64,000 nucleotides of DNA. Source: Mercurialis annua. Its lineage: Eukaryota > Streptophyta > Magnoliopsida > Malpighiales > Euphorbiaceae. The notes below the pieces were generated by a model, which was given only the letters and a program-made list of their open reading frames with translations, was not told the origin of the DNA and did not search any database. The translations under genes were made by a program, and so were the position numbers. How positions within the stretch are numbered: position 1 is the stretch's first letter; every line of letters begins with the position of its first letter. The stretch is from NCBI RefSeq assembly GCF_937616625.2, contig NC_065575.1, positions 21,964,001-22,028,000 on the forward strand, given 5' to 3'. Below are positions 1 to 11,102 of this stretch, in pieces.

Positions 1-238
1 TGAAACAACAACAATTTAAAATATTAGCATCAAATCAACATAATACAACTGACTCGACGCAATCCTATCGGTGTAGGCAGAAGATTTTAAAAAACAAAAG
101 ATGACATTTCAAAGGCAAGACTCGAATCCTAATTCAGCAGTAGTTCCTTGGACAAGTTAACCAATTAACATGCCAAAACAATTAAACAATTAACAATTAA
201 AAGGCCTTGGTTTGAAATCAAAGCTCTGATACAAAGTT
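1..238 (-). mobile_element. Leader of a minus-strand Tekay-like Ty3/gypsy element (partial)
   Basis: Read on the minus strand, this is the untranslated leader between the primer-binding site and gag; gag itself lies off the left edge. It matches the leader of element A (about 7139-7330) in opposite orientation, including the stretch around the words for CTGCCTACACC and GTCGAGTC. The primer site is at 223-234 in reverse complement (TTGTATCAGAGC on the minus strand), one base away from the usual initiator-Met tRNA match TGGTATCAGAGC. No coding sequence is visible here. Confidence 0.85.
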
Positions 239-3166
239 TGTCACGACCCATTTTCATGAATCGTGACCGGCGCTAGGGTATGGGTATGGTTGTACCAAAA
301 TCCGTAGCAAGTCTTGCAGATAACAGATAAATATCATAAACAACAATGTACCTGCATAAAACCACGTGCTCGGCGGCAACCGAGACTCCAACCTAGTCTA
401 ACAGTACATATAAGCAACATATATTTAAAGTACGCTTAATTTAAATAATCTCAACAGCATGGCAATATATAAAAAAACCATAAACACTGTAATCATGCCA
501 AAGCTGATTATATAATAGTTGGACCAATCCAACAAACAATATTCTAAAATATAAACGTATAAGACTAAGACATAAATACTGATACTACTACTGCGGTCTA
601 AGAGTTCAAAAACAGTTCGACTCATTTATTCTGAAATAAAATAAAGAACCTTCGAAAATGAAGAAACGGAGATCGACCAATGCTCAAATCACAAACCTGG
701 AAAATTTGGGAAAACAACGGGGTCAGATTTACTGAGTAGAGTTTATATAACCATTTACATTTATGAAGTTAAAAGCCTTTAAAACGTTTAATAAAATATT
801 TTCATTATGGATTATCAATGAAACCCTAAACCACAATTCTAAATCCATTGTCGTGTCGGTGAGACGTATTTCAATAGCCGATCCCCGACTATCACTTAAT
901 AAATAGTGAGCCCAGGAGACGTATCTTCCACCGGTGTCCTCACTAAGGTGAGACGTATCTCAAACCTACCTCAATACCATAATCATTACCGGTGCGCACG
1001 CAGTCCCGATGATGCCCATCGAGTAGCACGTTCCAAATCAAATCCACAATGCCGAAAAACCGTTTGAAAAGCTGCTTATACATACATATATACAAAATAT
1101 AATAATTGCTTAATAAAGAGGTAAATAGAGATATAAACTCACTGCTTGCTATTCAACGTGAAACTGACAAGCAATCTAACTCTGGTTCGCCTCTGAAGTA
1201 CGAACGGTCGACAAGTCTATAAGATAGTAAAATCATAATTAAAAACAGACCCTAACTCTAAAGAGTAGTAGACACCATATAGGACAAGCACAAACAACAA
1301 TCATGGTAAGAAAATCCAGAGTAAACACAAAACTCAAATAAATTGTAATGCCCAAAATAATACAAATTTATTGAGTTCTCGCTTAAAATCCTTTTCGATA
1401 AAAAAATATTATTTAAATAATAAATTAAATCAATTTGCGAATAGTGGGTTAGCCGAGTTACCGATAACTATCAAGCTAACCTCACATGTCGGGCGATCTA
1501 AGTCTAACCCGATCCAAATATTTTAGCAAAATTATAAATCATAATTTATAATTCCAAAGTAATATTTATTGATAAAATAATAATTAAAAATCAAAACGGA
1601 GCTCAATAGCTTAAAACACAAGTAACCAATAGTTACCGACAAATTACTTAACTAAAATAAATTAAGAAAATAAATTAAAAGCTAAATTATAATTTAGCCA
1701 AATTGGTACATCAAGCCAATATTCTCAAATTAATGATAATTACCCAAGTAATTATATAAGTATAGGAAAATAATATAAATATCATTTTCCGATTATAATA
1801 ATCAAAAACAATTTAAATTATAATCGCAACTAACCTTATTTTCATTTTTAAAATAATGAGAACAATTAACAATTTAGATATCAAAACGATATTTGAGAGT
1901 TCGATTTCAAATCAGTAATAACCAAAACAATAGTTTCATATTCTAAATAATTATATGAAATAAATTCAAAATCATAATAATTACAATTTAAAAGCCAAGT
2001 ATTAGTTTTGTACAAGCAATAACCACAATATAATTGTTATGAAATCAAATGGCCAATTAATCACATGTAATAACCTGATGCAACAATGACCAAATCAATA
2101 ACCAAATTCAAAGCCATAAGCATTTTAAATTCAGCCACTCCTGCCAACTATCATTTCCAAGCCAAGGAATTTGGGACAAAAAGAATGGCAGCAGCCTATT
2201 TTGCGAAAACTTTTGCTCAATATTCAAATCAAACCCTTCACGTAATCAACCCAAAACTGAACCAAAACACACAAGAACAATCATTATTCAAACATCCAAA
2301 TTCATATGACCAACTCCATTAACCTCAAGCAACACAAGAGAATGATTAATAACTTATGAACATAAACAGTTACAGCCTCGTTGGTTTCAAATGACGAAAT
2401 CCAACCCAACAACGTGAACAACAAAAATAATAATAACCTAAACAAAAAGAAAACAATAATCAAATAATAACACTTGAGATTATAGTCCCCAATACACATA
2501 AACAAAATCAGAAACTATGGCTAAGGAATCGACTGCAATAATAGCAAAGGACACGGCGAACACTTGCAAAAACGGTGAATCGTACAGCGTCTAAACCGGA
2601 AAGATTTACGTACCGTTTAACGATTTCAAAGTGTAGAATTGTAGAGGATGGTGTCTACTACGTCTATGACGAGACAAATCCCAATTTGATGCTACAACTA
2701 AGAAGAACGAGCTAAGAAACAAAACGTGACGATATCGAACAAAACTGAAATCAAGTGATAATCTTACTAAATTTCCAAGGCTAAAGAGAGGGATTTGGGA
2801 GAGTAAAATTTCAGTGAATCTGAGTTAACGTCGGTTAGGATTTGCAGTTTATGAGGAAGAAAATTAGGTTTTAAAAACGTATATAAATAGGCTAGGAATA
2901 AGAACAGATGCTGCGAACCAAACAATGCCAAAGTTATACATTGTTTGCCAAAGTTATACATTTGTGAGCTAGCTTTTATCCATGCATCATTGGCTTACTT
3001 TAGACATGCATTATGGGCCTAAGGATATCATGAATATAATTAATTTATGGACCAACCCGACTTAATTAAAACGAATGCGAATCGAACCTCGATCAAATCA
3101 ACGAACGACTCAAATTTAAACGCAAAAATTAACAGAAAAAGCCAAAGAAAAATACGGGATATTAAA
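239..3166 (-). repeat. 5' LTR of the minus-strand Tekay-like element (subfamily B)
   Basis: A long terminal repeat of about 2.9 kb, read on the minus strand. It starts near 3166 with a decayed version of TGTAATATCCCG (the TGTAA end now reads TTTAA) and ends at 239 with GGGTCGTGACA, next to the primer site. It shares its backbone and a triple GAGATACGTCTC-type motif (about 868-962) with the solo LTR at 11103-14018, so both belong to one subfamily. A TATA-like run lies at about 2880-2890 on the minus strand. Small open frames within it are not gene-like. The right boundary is uncertain by a few bases because the terminal dinucleotide is mutated. Confidence 0.85.
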
Positions 3167-4240
3167 ACTATATTGCATCATCATTCAACTAATTTATGAT
3201 TAGAGCTTTAAGTATCATTAATTACACTAAGTAATTACTTAAGCCTTTTAATCATAAAATTTGGTTAAAATATAATTAGGTTCCTAATAATTTATAATTC
3301 TTATAAATTAGTCCTAATTAACTTGGAGAAATACAATTAGGTTCCTACTAATTTATAACTCTTACAAATTAGTCCCTAATTTGTATATGTTTTTCATCTT
3401 AGATTAATTTCCGAGATATGCTAGTATCTATATGAAATTGATCTTTCGTAAACTCAATCAGTTGCACACTTTATTGTGTGTGACTAACTAGGTTCACATC
3501 TATATGGCAACGAGAGTCATAAGAAACGTCTTTCTTATATTAAATAATTAAATCCAATTTAATTATTAATTCTCGTAGATCGAGAGTGACGTCTAGCAAC
3601 ATATCACGACTCCCAAATAGAGATGTATGTTTCGATGTATTCTTTATGAACCAATGTTCATAATACCGTACACTCAAAATTCCCTTCATCTAAGATTCCA
3701 ATCTCGAATAGTGTCACGGTTCAGTCAAACATTGTTTGTCTTGATCATATGACCTCATCTCTCAGTTCTAATTCTTGATAAATATGACTTCCACTAGAAA
3801 CAACTTTCTAATTAAGTCATATATACATGCGCATGTTTTTATCATCCATCAAGAACAATTCAAGATAGCATAGAATCTTGTCTCCGTTCATCCAGAGTGA
3901 TGAATCCTTTTTAGGTTAAATCCCTATCTCCATGTAAAACTAACTAAAGCCAACACATCCCGCGGCCCTAGCTCATGAAAGATCTAGGGTTAAGGAGTAT
4001 CAAACTCTAATCACCTATATACAAGATAGTTTCACCGCAAGTCAAAGGACATATGTACAATTATGAACTAGATGACATTAAATTGACTTTGATGAATTAT
4101 CATGTATAAGTCATCTAGCGTCACTTGTTCAACGCACTCAACACCTTGAATGTCCACATGTTTATTCTGATCCCCGTCAAGTAGTATGAGACTCACTACT
4201 TCCTATAATTAGTAACTCTTTATTAATAAGGAGAATAAAC
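3167..4240. other. Unassigned AT-rich spacer, possibly a fragment of another LTR
   Basis: About 1.07 kb between two gypsy LTRs with no coding potential. A segment of about 55 bp is tandemly repeated near 3280-3375 (TTAGGTTCCTA, TTATAA, AAATTAGTCC). On the minus strand the composition and word usage resemble the U3 part of plant copia-type LTRs, but I find no TG...CA ends, primer site or polypurine tract. The assignment to an LTR remnant is therefore only a suggestion. The last five bases (TAAAC) are the left target-site candidate for element A; its partner is not in the window. Confidence 0.35.
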
Positions 4241-4417
4241 TGTAATATCCCGGAAAATGTTTAAATTTTTCTAAATGTGTTTTCTGTAATAAATTGAATT
4301 TTTCGGGTGGCGGTTCGATTCGTAATTTAATTTTGGTTCGGTTCAATTTTAGGTTCGTGTCCGGTTGCCTTTTTATTTTTTTTGTTTCAACCAAAAGGTT
4401 GAACCAACTTCTCAAAT

Positions 4418-4575
4418 CAGGTCTCAAAAAGAGACCTGACCCAAGTATAGCGAGCCTCGTTCGAGAATTGTGGAATTCTCGAACGAGAATCAGCGTTTGG
4501 GCTGAGACTCGTTCGAGAATTCCAGTTCTCGAACGAGAACTCAGTTGTTGTGGCTGGTCTCGTACGAGACCAGCC
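4418..4575. repeat. Cluster of four inverted repeats in the LTR of element A
   Basis: Four hairpin-forming units in 158 bp. Arms are 4418-4425 with 4431-4438 (8 bp, loop 5), 4456-4469 with 4474-4487 (14 bp, loop 4), 4508-4519 with 4526-4537 (12 bp, loop 6), and a perfect 24-bp palindrome with no loop at 4552-4575 centred on CGTACG. Units two and three share the arm CTCGTTCGAGAA. The cluster sits 170-330 bp inside the LTR, just ahead of a TATA-like sequence, so it lies in the likely U3 promoter region. Because of the symmetry both strands stay open here; those frames are not genes. Confidence 0.9.
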
Positions 4576-5508
4576 TTACCAATGCAGGGGGGCACTTTCG
4601 TCAATCATTATAACCTATTCCGACCTACTTAAATACCTATGTTCCGACCCTAAGCCATTCTCTATTCTATAAAGAAACCCTAGCCGTATTTGTTCACCTT
4701 ATTCTCTGAGAATCAAAGCTGTAATCGTCCTTCAAAGTCGCTGCCTCGGTAAGTTCTTTAATTCGTTGAATTTCAGTTTTATGTTCAAAGCGGCAATTCC
4801 GTATTTTTGATCGTTCTTGCCCGTTTCTAGATCAAAATTGATTCCGTTTGATCTCAAACGTTGTGGAGTCAATTCTCTTTGATTCCGCACCTCATTTTCA
4901 TTGAACGGTACGCTATCGATCTCGTTCCATTCGCCGTGCGGTTATCGTGTTGAGTTTGATATATAAATCTGTTTGTGTTCAAATGTTCACTGCCGATGAT
5001 TTTGTTTCTTGATGTTGGTTAATTCATGTTAATTAACTTCTTGGACTGTTATTGGGTCATCAGAATCGTTTGAGTTGTGTTGTGCCGTTGTGTTGGTTGC
5101 CGTTCGTTTCATCGTCACTTTGAGATGGAATTCTGCTGTGTTGATCATGAAGTTATTGCCTTCGATTCTTGAGTCTTGATTTTGAGTCATGTTATATATA
5201 GATTAAGTTTAGGTTATGGTGATTATTGGTTACATGCTTTAGTTTAATTTTGATTCTTGTTGTATGTGAAAATTTCATGGTTCAGTAACATATGTTCAAG
5301 CATGGCGGGCTTGTTACTTTTGAAAGGAAAGGGATGGCTAAATGGCCATTTCAATAACCAAATGTTTTGTTTAAAACAATTAAGTCCTTAAGTTAAACTT
5401 TAGCATTTGTTTTGATTATAACTTGAATTTCGTTTTGATTAGAATATGATAAACGATAATTAATTGTAAATTGAGTTGATATAATTACTCGGGTATTTAT
5501 ATTCAATT

Positions 5509-5735
5509 TCGAATAACAAAGTGGCTAAAGTACAATTTAGCCCCTGGACTTATTTTATAACCTAATTAAGTAAGTTTTTAATTAGTAACGTTATATTTTG
5601 CATTGATTATGAGCAAAAGTAATTAATTTGATTTTAAATATCAAATTGGCAAAAGTGCAGTTTAGTCCCTAATTGGCTAAAGTACAATTTAGTCCATAAT
5701 TGGCTAAAGTACAGTTTAGTTCCTAAACTTTATTA
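5509..5735 (+). repeat. Short tandem repeats in the LTR of element A
   Basis: Three to four imperfect copies of a roughly 29-bp unit of the form TTGGCTAAAGTACAATTTAG plus TCCYTAA. They lie inside the 5' LTR, with the clearest three copies between about 5640 and 5735 and a further diverged copy near 5520. Confidence 0.7.
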
Positions 5736-7142
5736 AACATAAAATGGTTAGATTTTTGGGGTGTAACTTGGGTTACTTGGAATTGAAGTTATTGAATTCC
5801 GCTTTTAAAATGGAATATTATTTTATAAATATAAACTCAGGTTTATATTGATAAACGTTTTGAGTCGAGTTAGACTTGGGTCACCCGACAAGTAAGGTTA
5901 GCTTGGTAGTTAATGATAACTCGGCTAACCCACTATTTGGAAATTAATTATTATTTAAAGATTATTAAATAATATTTATAAATTGGATTTTAAGCGAGAA
6001 CTCAATAGACTTGTATTAATTTTGCATTGTTACCTTTTGGGTATTTTTGTGTTGTTCTGGATTATTTAATTCTGACGTGTTAATTGTGCTAGTCCTATGT
6101 GGTGTATAGTACTCTCTAGAGTTAGGGTCTGTTTTTAATAATTATTTTATTTGTCTAGACTCGTCTATTGTTCGTGCTCCAGAGGCGAACCAGGATTAGT
6201 TGCTTGCCGGTTATAACGTGGATTAGCAAGCAGTGAGTTTGTACTTACTATTTACCGCTTTATTAAGGAAATTGTTATTTTAATATTAAATATATATACT
6301 GTACGTATATTTCGAACTGTTTTTATATTATGGCTTCTAGTTGGAACATGCTACCTAATGGGCATCATTAGGACTGCGTGCGCACCGGTAATGATCTGGG
6401 TAAGGTATTTATGGTAAAGTGGTAACTCGGTGTGAGCATAGCTCTCGGGACCAAATAGAGTAACTCGGTGTAGCACAGCTCTCGGGACTCTGGATATGGT
6501 AAAGTGTGGTCAGTGGTAACTCGGTGTAGCTCAGCTCTCGGGACCAGACCTATTGGATTATGTTTATATATAGAATTGTGGTTTAGGGTTCCAACTATTA
6601 TTCATAATATCGTTATTAAATGTTTTAAACGGTTTTAATGGTTTTCCACTTAATAAATGTAGATAGTGGTATAAACTCATCTCACTATATCTGACCCCGT
6701 TGTTTTCCCAATTTTTCCCAGGGTTATGATCTGAGAGAGTTTGGTGATCTCCGCATTTACTTTTCTTTGGAGGTTCCATTTATTTTTGATAAACTGTAAA
6801 ACTGTTTTATTCTTAGACCGCAGTAGTAACTAGACGTCTTTATTTTATTCTAGTTATTGTCATATTGGTCTGACTGATTATTTATTGCTCTGGCATGTTA
6901 AACGTTTATTCCGAATTATTTATGTTAATCCGATTTAATACTATTATTGGAAAGCATGTTATTTTAATTGTTGAATATTATAACTGCTAGATTTAGGCTG
7001 AAGTCTCGGTTGCCCCCGAGCATTGGTTTTCTGCAGGTTTACGTGTTTATATGTTAAATGAAAGGCTAGCTACGGGTTTTGGTACTACATTACCCATACC
7101 CTAGCGCCGGTCACGATTCATGAAAATGGGTCGTGACAAACT

Positions 7143-7154
7143 TGGTATCAGAGC
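7143..7154 (+). other. Primer-binding site of element A
   Basis: TGGTATCAGAGC, complementary to the 3' end of plant initiator methionine tRNA. It starts four bases after the 5' LTR and would prime minus-strand DNA synthesis. The rest of the leader (7155-7481) shows no gene; it holds the untranslated sequence ahead of gag. Confidence 0.9.
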
Positions 7155-7481
7155 TTTGGTTTCAAACCAAGACCATTTGCTTGCTATGTGTTTACTCTGT
7201 TAAGTATGGTTGTGTCTTAGGAACTATTGCGGATATAGGTTTCTGTCATGTCTTTAAAAACGTCATCTTTTGATTTTAAAACATTCTGCCTACACCAATA
7301 GGATTGCGTCGAGTCGGTCATTATATGTTGATTTAATGCTTTTAAAAATTGCTGTTATTTCACTTGGATGAATATGTTATTGCTGTTGATTTCTTGGGAA
7401 ATCCTATACGTTGCTTGTTTTGTTCATACTTGGATATGAAATATCTGTGTATTTAAATTATTTTTGTTCAACCCTTAGGAT

Positions 7482-8657
7482 ATGGAAAATGTTGTTCCTA
7501 CTCGTGCTCGTGCTGCGGCAGAGCAGGAAGCTGTGGCTGATGATGCGATTTCCATGAAAGTCGATCAGAAAGTACCACCAGTTCCGGCCAATGCTGGACG
7601 TGGTAGAGGTAGAGGTGCAGGTAGAGGTTGAGGTAGAGGCATAGGAGCTGGTGCTGGTAGAGGTGGAGCTAGAGGACGTGGTGCAGCAGGTGTTCAGGCA
7701 CCGAATGTGCAGCAGGCACCGGGGGTGCAACAGGCACCAAATATGCAGGCGTTCGACTTCACTACTTTCTTGGCTGGGATTGTCGAAATGCAGAACAACC
7801 TGGCTCTTCTACAGAATCAGTGTACTGTACTGGGTCAGTTAGCTGGTATGGGTGGACTTGCTGGTGTTTGTCACATTCGGACAGACAGAGAGATGGTGAT
7901 GACCTACACGAAGTTGAATCCGACTTCTTTTGATGGTACTGGGGATGCTCTTAAATTTTTGGAAGAGTTTGAGTACAATAGTCAGAGAATTCAAGCTACT
8001 GATCGTCAATCAGTGATGCTTGTGGAGATGTCGCTGAAGGGTCCAGCTAAGGATTGGTTTCGCGATAACATCAGGCCAGAGATGGCTACATTGACTTGGG
8101 CTGAGTTTGTGAACAGGTTCAGAGGTTACCATCTACCCTTCTCTGTTACGGAGAATTTCAGAGAAAAGCTACTAAGTTTGAAGAAAGTGGATAGATCAGT
8201 GACAGACTACACTACAGAGTTTGTTCGTTTGGGGCGGTTTGCTACTGATTTACAGGATGATCGAGGGTGAGTAAACGACCGCTATATTAGGGGTTTAGGC
8301 TCGAAATTTCTCCCTTTGATGATAGGGGCAGACATGGAGTTTGCTCGGGTAGTGGATAGTTCTCGACGGATGGAGAATTCGTTGATTCAGTTTGGGACGA
8401 TCTCTGACCCTTTCCAGAATCAGCAGGGAAAGAGTGATCTTCCTAGTGGGGGGCAACATGCCCTCGTGCAACATGGTAGTGGAAAGTACTATAGTGGCTC
8501 TTCTCAGGCCAATAAGGGGAGTCGCCGTACGCACAACAAGGGGAGGCATATTACTTGGAGTGCTCCGTACAGTTCTCGTAGCAGTGGGAGTAACCGTTGT
8601 TCAGGATGCGGGTACAGTGGTGGATCAAACATTCCGTTCTGCTAGAATTGCTGACGC
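7482..8657 (+). pseudogene. gag of element A (decayed)
   Basis: Capsid-like gag polyprotein of a Ty3/gypsy element. I place the start at the ATG at 7482, which opens the frame used by all later domains. An Arg/Gly-rich stretch (GRGRGAGRG) is broken by TGA at about 7629, where a CGA would fit. The retrotransposon-gag core follows at 7870-8267, with typical words such as KFLEEFEYNSQRIQ and PAKDWFRDN, and ends at TGA 8268-8270, again where CGA fits. The frame continues without a shift to TAG 8643-8645 and TGA 8652-8654. All breaks are substitutions rather than frameshifts. The product would assemble virus-like particles in the cytoplasm; this copy cannot. Confidence 0.88.
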
Positions 8658-10313
8658 ATGCACTATGTTCAGTGTCAGTTAGCTCCTGGAGGTTGTTTCT
8701 CTTATGGCCAGCCGGGTCATTTCTCCAGGGATTGTCCGGCATCTGGGCAGCAGATGTCTAACTCCAGTGTGGCGCAGTCGTCATACCAGCAGAGACCTGC
8801 GTTTACACAGTCTGTAGGGTATTCTCAACATGCAGCATCTTTTGGGGGCCAGCGGGGCCGTGGTTCTGGTGGTAGAGGTTTTGGTGGCCGTGGTAACGGT
8901 GGCAGAGGTTCCAACAGTTATGGTACCGGGCAGAGTTTGCAGCAGCAGCCGCAGGGTCAGGCCAGAGTGTTCGCACTTACTCTTCAGGATGCGCGTGCAT
9001 CAAATTCTGTGGTGCAAGGTACCATTCCGATTTCTTTTACTGGTGCTTTGGTATTATTTGATGCGGGTGCAACCCATTCTTTTGTGTCTACTTGCTTTGC
9101 TGGGAAATTGGGTATTGCACCATCAGTTTTGAGTGAACCTCTAGCTGTGTCTACACCTATGTCTGAAGGTGTAGTAGTGGACGTCGTTTATCCTTCTTGT
9201 CCAGTGGTTATTCAGGGTAGAGAATTATGTGCTGATTTGATTTTGTTTGACGTACTTTCTTTTGACGTGATTTTGGGGATGGATTGGCTGTCGCGCCATT
9301 ATGCTTCTATTGACTGTCGAGGGAAGTCAGTCGAGTTTCGGATTCCAAGTGATCTACCTTTTTCAGCCATCAAGGCGAAGCGGATGTTAGGCAAGGGTTG
9401 CCAGGGTTTCCTTGTTGTGGTTCGTGATTTGGAGGTTGATAGTGGTGATATGCATAGTGTTCCGATAGTGAATGAGTTCACTGATGTGTTTCCAAAGGAA
9501 TTGCCTGGATTACCACCTGACCGTGAGATTGAGTTTTGCATTGATGTGGTTTCTGGTACAGCTCCGATTTCGATACCGCCGTATCGGATGGCTCCTGCAG
9601 AGCTGAAGGAGTTGAAGGACCAGTTACAAGAGTTGTTGGATAGCGGGTTTATCAGACCGAGTTCTTCTCCATGGGGTGCTCCAGTTCTGTTTGTGAAAAA
9701 GAAAGACGGTTCCTATCGACTGTGTATCGACTACAGACAGTTGAACAAGGTTACTGTCAAGAACATATATCCTCTTCCTCGCATCGATGATTTGTTTGAC
9801 CAGCTGCAGGACGCGAAGTGTTTTTCCAAAATTGATTTGAGGTCTGGGTATCATCAACTTCGGATCCGTGATGTAGATGTGCCTAAGACTGCTTTTCGGA
9901 CACGATATGGACATTTTGAGTTTCTGGTTATGTCCTTTGGTCTGACGAACGCAACAGCAGCGTTAATGGATATGATGAACAGAGTGTTCAAGCCGTTTTT
10001 AGATCAATTCGTTATCGTTTTCATTGATGACATTTTGATCTATTCTCGGAGTGAGGAGGAACATGCTTATCATTTGAGGACTATACTACAGACATTGTGT
10101 GAGCATCAGTTGTATGCTAAGTTCTCAAAATGTGAGTGCTGGTTGGATCAGGTTACCTTTCTAGGACACGTGGTGTCGAAAGATGGGATCAAGGTTGATC
10201 CGAAGAAGATTGAAGCGGTTATGGATTGGCAGAGGCCGAGGTCAGTTACCGAGATTAGGAGTTTTCTGGGTTTAGCTGGCTACTATCGTCGGTTCGTGCA
10301 AGATTTCTCCTGA
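8658..10313 (+). pseudogene. gag zinc knuckle, protease and reverse transcriptase of element A
   Basis: A 551-codon open stretch in the gag frame. A zinc knuckle begins near residue 13; it reads [14 protein letters not shown], where the second cysteine of CX2CX4HX4C is tyrosine, so metal binding is probably lost. A Gly/Arg-rich segment follows. The aspartic protease motif FDAGATHSF is at about residue 134. The reverse transcriptase starts near 290 and shows [33 protein letters not shown] and the catalytic FIDD (aspartates at about 457-458). The frame ends at TGA 10311-10313 just after the AGYYRRFV motif that links RT to RNase H. Family membership is clear; this copy is inactive. Confidence 0.92.
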
Positions 10314-11102
10314 ATATCTGCACTGTAGACTAAACTGACACAGAAGGGTGTTAAGTTTGAGTGGACTGGAAAGTGCGAGGCGAGCTTTGAGAAGCTCAAG
10401 GAGATTTTGACTACAGCTCCGGTTTTGGCATTGCCTTCTGGCATTGACGGATTCACTATGTATTGTGATGCATCTCAGATTGGTTTGATTTGCATTCGGA
10501 TGCAACATGGACAGGTGATTGCCTATGCTTCCAGACAGTTGAAGAAGCATGAGGTGAATTACCCTACTCATGATTTAGAGTTGGCAGTTGTGGTTTTTGC
10601 GCTGAAAATTTGGAGGCATTATTTGTATGGTGCTACTTGTGATATTTTCACTGATCATAAGAGTTTGAAGTATATCTTTGATCAGAGAGAGTTAAACTTG
10701 AGACAGAGGAGGTGGCTAGAATTGCTGAAAGACTACGACTGTACTATTCAGTACCATCCTGGTAAGGCTAATGTGGTAGCCGATGCGTTGAGTCGCAAGT
10801 CTTCGGGCAGTTTGGCTCATATTTCTGAGATTGGCCGTAGGCCCATGGTTAGAGAGTGGCACAGTTTGATAGCTTCGGGCTATGGTTTTCAAGTTTCTCA
10901 GGCTGGTTGTTTGTTAGCATAGTTGCAAGTGCAACCTGTTTTGATTGATCGGATCAAAGCTTTACAAGCTGAAGATCCATAGTTGAAACGGATTATTGAG
11001 GAGGTTCAACAGGACGGTAATTCTGAGTTCACTTTTGTGAATGATGTCCTGAGACATGGTTCGAGATTGTGTGTTCCAGATTCAGATGGTTTGAGGGACC
11101 AG
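10314..11102 (+). pseudogene. RNase H and connection region of element A
   Basis: Continues the same frame after the stop at 10311 and a second stop about five codons later. The RNase H domain shows [25 protein letters not shown] and [11 protein letters not shown], followed by the typical [14 protein letters not shown] end. Further stops occur at 10919-10921 and at about 10981. The segment ends at 11102, where a solo LTR is inserted; the coding sequence resumes at 14019. RNase H would degrade the RNA strand of the RNA/DNA hybrid during reverse transcription. Confidence 0.9.

Larger units (their letters stand above)
4241..7138 (+). repeat. 5' LTR of element A (subfamily A)
   Basis: A 2898-bp LTR running from TGTAATATCC to GGGTCGTGACA, followed within a few bases by the primer site. 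It contains a cluster of perfect hairpins (4418-4575), a TATA-like sequence shortly after them (about 4664-4676), a run of about 29-bp repeats around TAAAGTACAGTTTAGTCC (5509-5735), and three copies of a CTCGGTGT...CTCTCGGGAC motif (6425-6545). The same triple motif is present in the solo LTR at 56182-59117, which defines a subfamily distinct from that of the LTRs at 239 and 11103. Confidence 0.92.

Noticed and set aside
4209..4632. Overlapping open frames of 131 and 112 codons on both strands
   Set aside because: They coincide with the hairpin cluster in the LTR. Symmetric sequence keeps both strands open. No known domain.
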